From positions 24,356-88,355 of the forward strand of contig CAZBBX010000005.1 in the NCBI GenBank assembly GCA_964490325.1: a stretch of DNA of 64,000 nt. Reading direction: 5' to 3'. This document shows positions 7,923 to 16,139 of this stretch, piece by piece. Source of the DNA: DAOPJM01 sp964490325. Its GTDB lineage: Bacteria; Bacillota; Clostridia; Christensenellales; CAG-138. The notes under the pieces were generated by a model. The model worked only from the letters and a program-made list of their open reading frames with translations, was not told the DNA's origin and did not search any database. Every line of letters begins with the position of its first letter. Position 1 is the stretch's first letter. The translations under genes were made by a program, and so were the position numbers.

Positions 7923-10900
7923 ATGGAGCAAAGAACCATACCAAAGATCGTCTATGTGCCGACCGTATCCTACAAGCTGATCTATGTGTTTTGCGTACAC
8001 GATGCGGCGCATGAAGGCTTGCTCAAGGTGGGGGACGCCTCCTTGCCCACCTTGGCCGCGCCTGACACGCTTTTGCCAAATTGCAGCGCGCTCAATGCGG
8101 CTGCAAGAGCGCGTATCAACAGCTACACCATCACCGCGGGGGTCTCCTACCATCTTTTGTATACCGAGCTTGCGATACGCCGCGAGACCCGCGACGACGG
8201 GAGCACGGAAACAGTGGCATTCCGCGACGGCAGCGTACATGCGGTACTGAGCAATTCGGGCATTGCAAAGGTCTATCCCAATGAAGTCAACGCAAACGAG
8301 TGGTTCCGAACGGATCTTGCCACGGTGCTGAACGCCATCAAGGCGGTCAAGCAGGGCAGAAGAACGCTGTATGCCTCGGAGATCACCCCCGCCGACGCCG
8401 TGGAGATCCTTCTGCGTCAAGAGCAGGAGGACGCCATCCAAAAGACCATTGAGCGCTTCCGCCGCGGTGACAGCATGCTGTGGAACGCCAAGATGCGCTA
8501 CGGCAAGACGGTCACGGCGCTGTCCTTGGTCAAGCGGCAGCTTGACAAGTATCAAAAGACCATCATCGTCACCCATCGCCCCGTTGTGCAAAGCGGCTGG
8601 CAGGAAGATTTCTACAAGGTGTTTCGCAATTCGGACTGCGTCTTTGCCGCCAAGGATCACGACTCGGACAATCCCGAGGAGAGCAGCAGGATCGATTCTG
8701 CCAACGAGCTGCAGCTTAAAAGCCTTGTCACAGGCGGCAAACCCTTCATCTACTTCGCTTCCATCCAAGATCTGCGCGGCTCCAAGCAGGTGGGCGGCAG
8801 CTTCAACAAGAACAACGCCATCTTCAAAATGCACTGGGATCTGGTCATCAACGATGAAGCGCACGAGGGCACGCAGACCGACCTTGGCAAGCGCGTCACA
8901 ACGGAGTTGACCTCCAAGGACACCAAGGTGCTGTCGCTTTCCGGTACGCCTTTCAACATCCTCTACCAATACGATGACGACAGTATCTACACCTGGGACT
9001 ATTGCATGGAGCAGGCGATGAAGCTGGAGTGGGACAAGACGCATCCGGGCGATCCCAACCCCTATGCTTCCCTGCCGCAGATGCACATCTTTACCTACGA
9101 ACTTGGCGACATCATCCGTGGGCTTTCCCCGGAGCTTGCAGGCAAGGCCTTCACCTTCACCGAGTTCTTCCGCACTTGGAGCGGCGATCCCCAAAAGGAC
9201 GGCGAGGACGTTCCGCACGGGAAACACATCGGCGATTTTGTGCGTGAAGCGGATATCGTCAAGTTTCTGAACCTTATCACGACCAAGAGCGACGAGAGCG
9301 ACTATCCCTTTGCCACGGAGGAGCATCGGCGCTTCTTCCAACACACGCTTTGGATGATCCCCGGCGTAAAGGAAGCAAAGGCGCTCAGCAAGCTCCTTAG
9401 GGAGCATCCGATCTTCCGAAACTTTGGGATCGCAAACGTGGCGGGTGAGGGGGACGACTTTGAGGATCAGCACTACACCGACGCCCTTGCCCTCGTCAAA
9501 AAGACCATTCGGGACAACGACTATTCCATCACGCTTTCCTGCGGGAAGCTGACCACAGGCGTTACCATCAAGGAATGGACGGCCTGCATGATGCTTTCCG
9601 GCTCTTACTTCACAGCGGCGTCCACCTATCTGCAGACCATCTTTCGCGTACAGTCCCCCGGCAGCATCGACGGCAAGGCAAAGGAGCACTGCTACGTTTT
9701 CGACTTTGCCCCGGATCGCACGCTCAGGGTACTGGCCGAAGCGGCAAATGTCGCAAGGAAGGGCGGAACGGGCGGTACCAAGACGGACGATGCACACCGC
9801 GCCGCCATGCGAAAGTTTTTGAACTTCTGCCCCGTGCTGGCGATCTCGGGCACGAGCATGAAACCCTACAGCGTCGACACCATGATGCAGCAGATCAAGC
9901 GCATCTATGCCGAGAAGGCCATCCGTTCGGGCTTCGACGACGCCTCCATCTACAACGACCGCTTGTTCACACTGGACAAGGAAGCAGAGGAGCTGCTGGC
10001 GGCGCTGAAGGCGCAGATCGGCGCGACCAAGGCCATCGACAGCGGCAATGAGGTGAAAGTCAGCCACAACGGCCTGACCGAAGAGGAATACGAGCAGCAG
10101 AAGGAGATCCAAAAGAAGCCCAAGCGAGAGCGGACGCCCGAGGAGCTTGCACAGCTTGCGCAGCACAAGGAGCAGCTCAAGCAGCGCAACAACGCCATCT
10201 CCATCCTGCGCGGCGTATCGGTGCGTATGCCGCTGCTGATCTTTGGCGCGGACGTTCCCTTTGACGAGGACATCACCATCGAGCGCTTTGTCGACATGGT
10301 CGACGACAGCTCTTGGACGGAGTTCATGCCCCGCGGCGTGACCAAGGACGTCTTTAGAAAGCTGATCCCCTTCTATGACGGGGACGTCTTTCTTGCCGCC
10401 GGCAAGGAGATCCGCGAACAGGCAAAACGCGCCGACGGTCTGCTGCCCACAGAGCGCGTGCAGACGATAGCACAGCTGTTTTCGTACTTCAAAAACCCCG
10501 ACAAGGAGACCGTCCTCACCCCGTGGCGCGTGGTCAACCTGCACATGAGCGATACGCTGGGCGGCTATGATTTCTTTGACGAGGCGCACGAGCAGTCCCT
10601 TGACACACCGCGCCTTGTTGACCGCGGCGCCGTGTCGTTTGAGACGCTTTTGAACCCCGACGCCAAGATCCTTGAAATCAATTCCAAGACGGGTCTGTAT
10701 CCGCTGTATGTCAGCTACAGCATCTATCGCGCCAAGTGCGAGGCCTTTTTGCACCCCGCACAGGCGGAGCAAGCGCGGGAAAAGCGAGAGCTTACCATCA
10801 AAAAGCAGCAGCAGCTGTGGGAGGCGACCGTGCGGGAGTGCGTGTTTGTCATCTGCAAGACCAAGATGGCAAAGACCATCACGCAGCGTACACTGTTGGG

Positions 10901-11993
10901 CTATAAGGCCGCAAGGATCAATGCCCACAGCTTTGACGATCTTGTCAACCAACTGAAAAACAAGCCCGATCAATTCATCGGCAAGGTGAAGCGGGCTTCC
11001 TTCTGGAACGTACAAGGAGAAACGGAAATGAAATTCGATGCAGTCGTAGGCAATCCGCCGTATCAGATCATGGACGGCGGCAACAAAGCAAGCGCTACCC
11101 CTGTCTACAATTACTTTGTTGAGCAGGCAAAGTGTCTTACGCCAAAGTACATTTCCATGATAATGCCCGCTAAATGGTATTCCGGAGGAAAAGGGCTTGA
11201 TGGATTTAGAGATGATATGTTGAATGATGTTCGAATTCAAAAGTTGGTGGATTTTGAAGACAGCAATTTTGTATTTACCGGAATCGATATTGCTGGTGGT
11301 GTTTGCTTCTTCCTTTGGGACAAAAAATACAATGGGAAATGCACTATTTACAATAGATCTAAAAACGGCATTGAACACGTCGAAATGCGATACCTTAATG
11401 CTTTTGATACCTTTATACGGAATAACAATGCTATTGAAATCGTCCATAAGGTTACCGGAGGTACGGACCACTTTATGAGCGAATTGGTTTCTGCGAGAAA
11501 GCCATTTGGTTTACCAACTAATACGAGTTCAATAACTAATGGTGATCTTTCGCTAAGATATAATGCCGGAATGGGAAAGTATGCAAGATCCCAAGTTACC
11601 GCAGGACAAGGGATAATTGATAAGTGGAAAGTTATTATATCCTACTTAAGTTCGGAACATGCCGGACAACCTGATAAGAACGGCATGTTTAAGGTGCTAT
11701 CCACACTTGAAATATTGCCTCCTAAAGCAATATGTACGGAAACGTATTTAGTTGTTGATAGTTTTGAAAGTAGGAGCGAAGCGCAAAATCTAATGGATTA
11801 TCTTAAGGCTAGATTCGTTCGGTTCTTAGTGCTGCAAATTGCTTTATCTCAGCATATTACTCGCAATAGTTTTAAGTTTGTCCCCATCCAAGACTTCACC
11901 AAGTCTTGGACGGACGAGGAGCTTTACGCGAAGTACGGTTTGACCAAGGAGGAGATCGCCTTTGTTGAGGCTACCATCAAACCCATGGAGTAA
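7923..11993 (+). CDS. Single-chain restriction-modification enzyme: GIY-YIG-like nuclease, DEAH helicase/translocase, Eco57I-type adenine methylase
   Basis: 1356 residues with several modules in order. Residues about 17-110 look like a GIY-YIG (T5orf172-like) nuclease: LIYVF (19-23), LLKVG (33-37), then AARARI with a candidate catalytic Arg. Residues about 150-650 are an SF2 helicase with Walker A MRYGKT (191-196) and DEAH (311-314). A coiled, charged stretch follows around 700-780. The methylase has LTPWRVV (865-871, motif X-like), KILEINSKTGLYPLY (from 915, motif I-like) and NPPY (1044-1047, motif IV for N6-adenine). The tail is probably the target-recognition part. The architecture parallels type ISP enzymes (LlaGI class) but with a different nuclease. 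Bases about 11095-11880 are visibly AT-rich compared with the rest of the gene. Confidence 0.8.
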   Translation: MEQRTIPKIVYVPTVSYKLIYVFCVHDAAHEGLLKVGDASLPTLAAPDTLLPNCSALNAAARARINSYTITAGVSYHLLYTELAIRRETRDDGSTETVAFRDGSVHAVLSNSGIAKVYPNEVNANEWFRTDLATVLNAIKAVKQGRRTLYASEITPADAVEILLRQEQEDAIQKTIERFRRGDSMLWNAKMRYGKTVTALSLVKRQLDKYQKTIIVTHRPVVQSGWQEDFYKVFRNSDCVFAAKDHDSDNPEESSRIDSANELQLKSLVTGGKPFIYFASIQDLRGSKQVGGSFNKNNAIFKMHWDLVINDEAHEGTQTDLGKRVTTELTSKDTKVLSLSGTPFNILYQYDDDSIYTWDYCMEQAMKLEWDKTHPGDPNPYASLPQMHIFTYELGDIIRGLSPELAGKAFTFTEFFRTWSGDPQKDGEDVPHGKHIGDFVREADIVKFLNLITTKSDESDYPFATEEHRRFFQHTLWMIPGVKEAKALSKLLREHPIFRNFGIANVAGEGDDFEDQHYTDALALVKKTIRDNDYSITLSCGKLTTGVTIKEWTACMMLSGSYFTAASTYLQTIFRVQSPGSIDGKAKEHCYVFDFAPDRTLRVLAEAANVARKGGTGGTKTDDAHRAAMRKFLNFCPVLAISGTSMKPYSVDTMMQQIKRIYAEKAIRSGFDDASIYNDRLFTLDKEAEELLAALKAQIGATKAIDSGNEVKVSHNGLTEEEYEQQKEIQKKPKRERTPEELAQLAQHKEQLKQRNNAISILRGVSVRMPLLIFGADVPFDEDITIERFVDMVDDSSWTEFMPRGVTKDVFRKLIPFYDGDVFLAAGKEIREQAKRADGLLPTERVQTIAQLFSYFKNPDKETVLTPWRVVNLHMSDTLGGYDFFDEAHEQSLDTPRLVDRGAVSFETLLNPDAKILEINSKTGLYPLYVSYSIYRAKCEAFLHPAQAEQAREKRELTIKKQQQLWEATVRECVFVICKTKMAKTITQRTLLGYKAARINAHSFDDLVNQLKNKPDQFIGKVKRASFWNVQGETEMKFDAVVGNPPYQIMDGGNKASATPVYNYFVEQAKCLTPKYISMIMPAKWYSGGKGLDGFRDDMLNDVRIQKLVDFEDSNFVFTGIDIAGGVCFFLWDKKYNGKCTIYNRSKNGIEHVEMRYLNAFDTFIRNNNAIEIVHKVTGGTDHFMSELVSARKPFGLPTNTSSITNGDLSLRYNAGMGKYARSQVTAGQGIIDKWKVIISYLSSEHAGQPDKNGMFKVLSTLEILPPKAICTETYLVVDSFESRSEAQNLMDYLKARFVRFLVLQIALSQHITRNSFKFVPIQDFTKSWTDEELYAKYGLTKEEIAFVEATIKPME

Positions 11994-12016
11994 CGCGCCT
12001 GCAGGCGAAAAAGCGT

Positions 12017-12045
12017 TTGACAAGCGGGGAACGGGGGAATATACT
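12017..12045 (+). promoter_or_regulatory. Promoter of the riboswitch-antiporter unit
   Basis: TTGACA (12017-12022) and TATACT (12040-12045) are 17 bases apart, immediately upstream of the riboswitch. Confidence 0.8.
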
Positions 12046-12049
12046 AACA

Positions 12050-12176
12050 GCGTAAAGGGGAGTAGCGGCGAAGGTTTTTCGCGGCTGTCCGCGTCATCAC
12101 GGCGCTCATAACGCCCGCGGCTGTCAATTTCGCAAGACTTTTACGTCATCTTTGTATGGCGGAAAAGTCTTTTTTT
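12050..12176 (+). ncRNA. yybP-ykoY (manganese) riboswitch with terminator expression platform
   Basis: The leader opens with AAAGGGGAGTAGC, the conserved first loop of the yybP-ykoY riboswitch. GC-rich paired segments follow (GCGGC/GCCGC-type arms around 12066-12125), with a second conserved-looking CATAACGCCCG segment near 12108-12118. The family binds Mn2+ and usually turns on cation exporters. The 3' end holds a hairpin AAGACTTTT / AAAAGTCTT followed by a T run (12134-12176), so control is probably by transcription termination. Recognition rests on the motif and context; I could not fold it. Confidence 0.8.
12134..12176 (+). terminator. Terminator in the riboswitch expression platform
   Basis: A stem AAGACTTTT (12134-12142) pairs with AAAAGTCTT (12163-12171), followed by a T run, 20 bases before the antiporter ATG. 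It ends the transcript unless the aptamer prevents it from forming. Confidence 0.75.
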
Positions 12177-12195
12177 CTGCCGAAAGGAGTTTTCC

Positions 12196-13176
12196 ATGTC
12201 GTTTTCCGTTCCCGATTCCCTGTTTTGGACCATCGCGCTGTTTGCCGTTGGTCTTGCCGTCATCTGCCTGTCGGGCGACCGCTTTGTGGACGCCTCCGTG
12301 GACATTGCCAAGCGCCTGCGCATTCCGCAGCTGGTGGTTGGCGCCACCATCGTCTCCCTTGGCACCACCCTGCCCGAGATCTTGGTCTCCACAAGCGCCG
12401 CGCTTGAAGGCTCCCCCGAGATCGCCGTAGGCAACGCGCTGGGCAGCATCATCTGCAACACCGCGCTCATCGCCGCCCTTGGGCAGCTGTTGGCTCCCGC
12501 AAAACGCGTGGAAAGCGGCTCCGTGGGCTGGCGCTTCCTGTTCTTTGTGGGCGCGCTTGCCGCCTTTGCCGCCTTAAGCGCCGTGCTTGGCTACCTGCCG
12601 CGCATCTACGGCATCGCCTCCCTCGTCGCCTTTGCCCTGTATGCCTACCTGTCCGTGCGCAGCGCCCGCAAGGGGCAGCAGCCGACCGAAAACAGCGAGG
12701 ATCTCAATAAGATCCCCTCCATTCCCATCTCCCTAATCAAGCTCGTCCTCTTTGCAGCCTTGCTGTTTGTGGGTGCGCAGCTGCTCATCGACAACGGCAA
12801 GGTGCTTGCCATCAACTATCTGGGCGTGCCCGAACGCGTGGTCGCCGTCACGCTCATCGCGCTTGGCACCTCCCTGCCCGAGCTGGTCACCACCCTCAGC
12901 TCCGTCGCCAAGAAGCAGGGCGACATCGGCCTTGGCAACATCATCGGCGCCAACCTGTTCAACCTGCTGCTGGTGCTGGGCATCCCCTCCGCGCTGTCGG
13001 GACAGATCGCCATCACCCAACCCTCCACCCTGTATCTGGACGCCCCCCTGTGCCTTGTTGTGATGCTGCTTTTGATCGTTCCCATGCTGGTGAAGAAGAA
13101 GGGCTCGCGCCTGTTCGGCGGCATCCTCATTGCCCTGTATATCGCCTACTGCGCGTACAGCTTTATTGCCGTTTGA
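12196..13176 (+). CDS. CaCA-family cation antiporter (calcium/sodium antiporter-like)
   Basis: 326 residues, an integral membrane protein with about ten helices. It has the two inverted alpha-repeats of the cation/Ca2+ antiporter family: VSLGTTLPEILVS near residue 55-67 and IALGTSLPELVTTL near 220-233, each with the ion-binding Glu. The family exchanges Ca2+ or related divalent ions for Na+ or H+. The yybP-ykoY riboswitch upstream suggests that it may export manganese in this organism; that is inference from context. AAAGGAG precedes the ATG. A terminator follows directly. Confidence 0.9.
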   Translation: MSFSVPDSLFWTIALFAVGLAVICLSGDRFVDASVDIAKRLRIPQLVVGATIVSLGTTLPEILVSTSAALEGSPEIAVGNALGSIICNTALIAALGQLLAPAKRVESGSVGWRFLFFVGALAAFAALSAVLGYLPRIYGIASLVAFALYAYLSVRSARKGQQPTENSEDLNKIPSIPISLIKLVLFAALLFVGAQLLIDNGKVLAINYLGVPERVVAVTLIALGTSLPELVTTLSSVAKKQGDIGLGNIIGANLFNLLLVLGIPSALSGQIAITQPSTLYLDAPLCLVVMLLLIVPMLVKKKGSRLFGGILIALYIAYCAYSFIAV

Positions 13177-13208
13177 GAAAACAGCGGCGGCTTTCCGCCA
13201 TGAAAGCG

Positions 13209-13251
13209 CACCCGCCTAAGGGGAAGCTCGCTTCCTTTTGGCGGGTGTTTT
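13209..13251 (+). terminator. Terminator after the antiporter gene
   Basis: The stem CACCCGCC / GGCGGGTG encloses an inner GGAAGC/GCTTCC stem and is followed by TTTT. Confidence 0.75.
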
Positions 13252-13283
13252 CAATTATGCCGCAAGGCGCAGCGCTCTAAAAA

Positions 13284-14471
13284 TTAGGAATCGAAGGTAA
13301 CGTTGGAGTCGTACTTGAGCGAGTAGAAGCCCTCGGCGTCCTTCAGCGACATGGAGTTGTTGGACTTCATGTCCAGATCGGTGTAGACAAGCTGCAGACC
13401 TTCCGCGGAGCCGTCGTCCAAGATGACGGTCAACTCGTACAGCTCGGCGTTCGCCATGTCCGTCAGCACCAGATGCTTGTACTGATCGTCGCTTTCGCAG
13501 ACAGGCCAGTCCTCCGTCAGCAGGTTCTCGCCCTTGTCCTCTGCGCCGCTCGGATACAGGTAGGCGGCCTTCATGGTAAGTCCCGTCTTGTTCTTGAACA
13601 CGAAGCGCAGCGTGACCGTGGCCGAGCTGTCGTCCGCAGCGTCGCCTGCCGCCGCGATGGGCTGTCCGTTCTCATCGATGTTGGAATCGAACTTGACGGA
13701 GAGCGTCTCCTCGTTGTCCTTCATGGACACCGAGTTGGCGTTGACCAGATCGTTGCCGTCGAAGGTCCAGCTTTCGCCGTTGGTGAACTCGACCGTGATG
13801 TCATAGGTGTCCGCCTGCGGCCGATCCAGCACCAGCCACAGGTAGTCGTCCTGCGACTTGTTGCTCTTGTACACCTCGCTGATGACGCTTTCGCCCTTGT
13901 CCTCTGCGCCGGAGGGATACACATACACCGCCGAGCAGTCATAGGAGGTCTTGTTCTTGAACAGGAACTTGAGCTGCACGGTGTTCGTTTCGTCGATCTT
14001 GACCTCGGCAAAGTCCACCGTGACGCCTGCGTTTATAAGATCCTCCTTGGTGAATTCCACCTCGTTGTCGTTCTTGACGCTGATCTCCGTGCCGTCTGCC
14101 GACTTCATGGAGACCGAATTGTTGAACTTGAGCGCCAACTGCGGGAACACGCAGCTCGTGCCGTCGGTGAAGGTCAGGCTGATGTCGTAATACTCCGCCT
14201 CGGGACGCGCAAGGATCATGCGCTTGTACTGCGAGCTGTCCGTGTTGTTCACCCAAGTTTCACTGATGACGTTCTCCCCCTTGTCGGCAGCGCCGCTTGG
14301 GTAGACATAGGCCTCGCTGACGTCCTTACCCGTCTTGTTTTTGAACACGAACGCCAAGGCGATCAAATTTTCATCCGTGGCGGGCTCTTCGGCGTCGCCG
14401 CCCTTGTCCGCGCAGGCGCCAAGCGCTGCAAGCATGAGTACCGCCAGCAGCAATGCAAGGATCTTCTTCAT
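13284..14471 (-). CDS. Lipoprotein made of three tandem copies of an uncharacterised beta domain
   Basis: 395 residues. A lipoprotein signal peptide ends in the lipobox LGAC at Cys20. The rest is three copies of about 120 residues; each begins FxFKNKTG, has a YVYPSGAxDKGEN signature (YVYPSGAADKGEN, YVYPSGAEDKGES, YLYPSGAEDKGEN) and ends with SVSMK or SMSLK followed by a short SVKxDS-type segment. I do not recognise the family and see no catalytic motif, so a surface adhesion or binding role is only a guess. The gene stands alone behind a TTGACA-TATAAT promoter with a 16-bp palindrome just downstream. Confidence 0.75.
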   Translation of the reverse strand: MKKILALLLAVLMLAALGACADKGGDAEEPATDENLIALAFVFKNKTGKDVSEAYVYPSGAADKGENVISETWVNNTDSSQYKRMILARPEAEYYDISLTFTDGTSCVFPQLALKFNNSVSMKSADGTEISVKNDNEVEFTKEDLINAGVTVDFAEVKIDETNTVQLKFLFKNKTSYDCSAVYVYPSGAEDKGESVISEVYKSNKSQDDYLWLVLDRPQADTYDITVEFTNGESWTFDGNDLVNANSVSMKDNEETLSVKFDSNIDENGQPIAAAGDAADDSSATVTLRFVFKNKTGLTMKAAYLYPSGAEDKGENLLTEDWPVCESDDQYKHLVLTDMANAELYELTVILDDGSAEGLQLVYTDLDMKSNNSMSLKDAEGFYSLKYDSNVTFDS

Positions 14472-14584
14472 ACTTCTTACCCCTTTTCTTGTTTTGTGGA
14501 ATACCTATCGTCCATCGAGCACGTGCTCGAGCGGAGCCGTTCGGAAGGGGCGCAGTCCCGCCGCGCCGCAGCTGCTCAGGGTCT

Positions 14585-14600
14585 ACGCAAACGTTTGCGT
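14585..14600. promoter_or_regulatory. Perfect 16-bp palindrome, probable LacI-type operator
   Basis: ACGCAAACGTTTGCGT is its own reverse complement and is centred on CG, the pattern of LacI/CcpA-type operators. It begins 12 bases downstream of the -10 box of the lipoprotein promoter, over the start of transcription, where a bound repressor would block the gene. No LacI-family gene is in the window. Confidence 0.6.
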
Positions 14601-14612
14601 TGCGATACTCGT

Positions 14613-14641
14613 ATTATAGACTTGTCAACGAATTTTGTCAA
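14613..14641 (-). promoter_or_regulatory. Promoter of the three-repeat lipoprotein gene
   Basis: On the minus strand a perfect TTGACA (14636-14641) and a perfect TATAAT (14613-14618) have a 17-base spacer. It is the closest match to consensus in the window. Confidence 0.85.
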
Positions 14642-14704
14642 TGTAGGGCGGGTGTTTTTTACCCAATGTTCCGCTTTTGTCCCGTTTTTTAGAAATGCTG
14701 CCCA

Positions 14705-14741
14705 TAAAAAAGACCGAACGCGTTCTTTTCCGCGCTCGGTC
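14705..14741 (-). terminator. Terminator of the parE-parC-yitT-mscS-flavodoxin operon
   Basis: On the minus strand GACCGAGCGCG pairs with CGCGTTCGGTC, followed by TTTTTTAT. It lies 85 bases after the flavodoxin stop. Confidence 0.75.
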
Positions 14742-14825
14742 ATTTGGCTCTGTTTGGCGAGGTCTCCCTCGCCGCTTTCCTTTGTCCCGAGAAGTTGGGA
14801 CGCCTATCGGTCTAAGCCCCCTTCG

Positions 14826-15281
14826 TCAGCAGAGGGAAGCGACGACGCCGCGTAAAAAGTCTGCGCCGTCCTGCAAGTCCTGCGCGGTGGGGCAGCCCTT
14901 GTTGACCCCGCCCACGAAGCGCAGCACAAAAAACTTGTCCAAGCCCTTGCAGGCAAAATCGCCCACGACGGTCTTGTTTTTGCTTTTCAGCAGCTTGACG
15001 AGCTTGGCATTGTAGCTTTTGTCCCCGCCGCCGCTGGTGGAGAACACGAACGCCTTGGCGGGCATATCGGAAAAGCTCTCGATCAGCTTGACGATGCGCC
15101 TGTCGAAGCCGCCTTGATAGATGCCGCTGCCAAAGCCCACCAAGTCGAACGCGTTTAGGTCGTATGCCTGCACGCCCTTTGTGTCGGTGACCAGCGTATC
15201 GGGCACAGCCGCCGCCATCGCCTCGGCAAGCCTGCGGGTGTTGCCGCAGTGCTTGGATTCCACAACGAGCAGGGTCCTCAT
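14826..15281 (-). CDS. Flavodoxin-like protein
   Basis: 151 residues. The N-terminal VVESKHCGNTRRLAEAM is the FMN phosphate-binding loop of flavodoxins (usually T/SxTGNT; here SKHCGNT). FGSGIYQGGFD and FSTSGGG fit the later FMN-contacting loops. Proteins of this type carry electrons or serve as small FMN-dependent oxidoreductases in the cytoplasm. It is the last gene of the operon, 30 bases after mscS. The substrate or partner is unknown. Confidence 0.85.
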   Translation of the reverse strand: MRTLLVVESKHCGNTRRLAEAMAAAVPDTLVTDTKGVQAYDLNAFDLVGFGSGIYQGGFDRRIVKLIESFSDMPAKAFVFSTSGGGDKSYNAKLVKLLKSKNKTVVGDFACKGLDKFFVLRFVGGVNKGCPTAQDLQDGADFLRGVVASLC

Positions 15282-15311
15282 GTCTATGCCCCTTTCCGAC
15301 GCGCTCCCGCT

Positions 15312-16136
15312 TCAGGACGCGTCCTTGTCCATGTGCACATCCAGCTGCGGATAGGGTATGGTGACGCCTGCCGCCGCCAACGCATCGCTGATGCGCTGTC
15401 CCAGCTCCACCTTCACATCGTAATACTTGGCGGAGGGACACCACAGGCGCAGCTTGTAGTTGAGCGAGGAATCGCCAAAGCTGTCCAAATAGAGCTGCGG
15501 CGCGGGGGTCTCCAATACGTTGGGTGTCTCCTTTGCCACCGTCAGCAGCACGCGGGAGGCCAGCGCGGGATCGACCCCGTAGCCAAGCGGCACGGCGTAA
15601 TCCAGCCTGCGCGTTTCGTTGTAGCTCTCATTGACCAGCGCGTTGCCCGTGACCGTACCGTTGGGCAGCAGCACCTCGCGGTTATCTCCCGTGCGGATGG
15701 TGGTGTAAAAGATGCCGATCTCCTCCACCACGCCCGTGTAGGAGCCGTTGCTGATGAGGTCGCCCACCTTGAACGGGTGGAACAAGAGCACCATCAGGCC
15801 GCCTGCCAGATTGCTAAGTCCCCCTTGCAGCGCAAGACCTATGGTCACGCCGCAGCTGCCGATGAGCGCCACGATGGACGCCATGGGTACGCCCAAGATC
15901 GACACCGCCGTAAGGATGACGATGGCGTCCAAGGCGATGACAAGGCCGCTCTTGGCAAAGCTTTGCACGTTGACGTTGAGCTTTTTGAAGCCCTTGCCGT
16001 TTTCGATGCGGCGCGCCAGCCGCTTGACAAGCTTAAGCCCCACGACAAGCAGCACGATGGCGCCCAAGAGCTTGGCGCCAGAAGTGACCGCAAACTTTGA
16101 GATCGTGTCCCAAAGATCCGTAAAGAACTGTTCCAT
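15312..16136 (-). CDS. mscS: Small-conductance mechanosensitive channel
   Basis: 274 residues, close to the basic MscS length. Three N-terminal membrane helices are visible; the third carries the pore pattern GLALQGGLSNLAGGLMVLL followed by HPFKVGD, and the beta domain contains LLPNGTV. The protein is a membrane tension-gated channel that releases solutes on hypo-osmotic shock. It starts three bases after the yitT stop, in the same operon. Confidence 0.93.
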   Translation of the reverse strand: MEQFFTDLWDTISKFAVTSGAKLLGAIVLLVVGLKLVKRLARRIENGKGFKKLNVNVQSFAKSGLVIALDAIVILTAVSILGVPMASIVALIGSCGVTIGLALQGGLSNLAGGLMVLLFHPFKVGDLISNGSYTGVVEEIGIFYTTIRTGDNREVLLPNGTVTGNALVNESYNETRRLDYAVPLGYGVDPALASRVLLTVAKETPNVLETPAPQLYLDSFGDSSLNYKLRLWCPSAKYYDVKVELGQRISDALAAAGVTIPYPQLDVHMDKDAS

Positions 16137-16139
16137 GTC

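Noticed and set aside
7893..11471. Very long minus-strand open frame opposite the restriction enzyme gene
   Set aside because: It is the antisense shadow of a coding strand rich in G/C third positions; it has no ribosome site and its translation is a Leu/Val/Arg-rich string without motifs.
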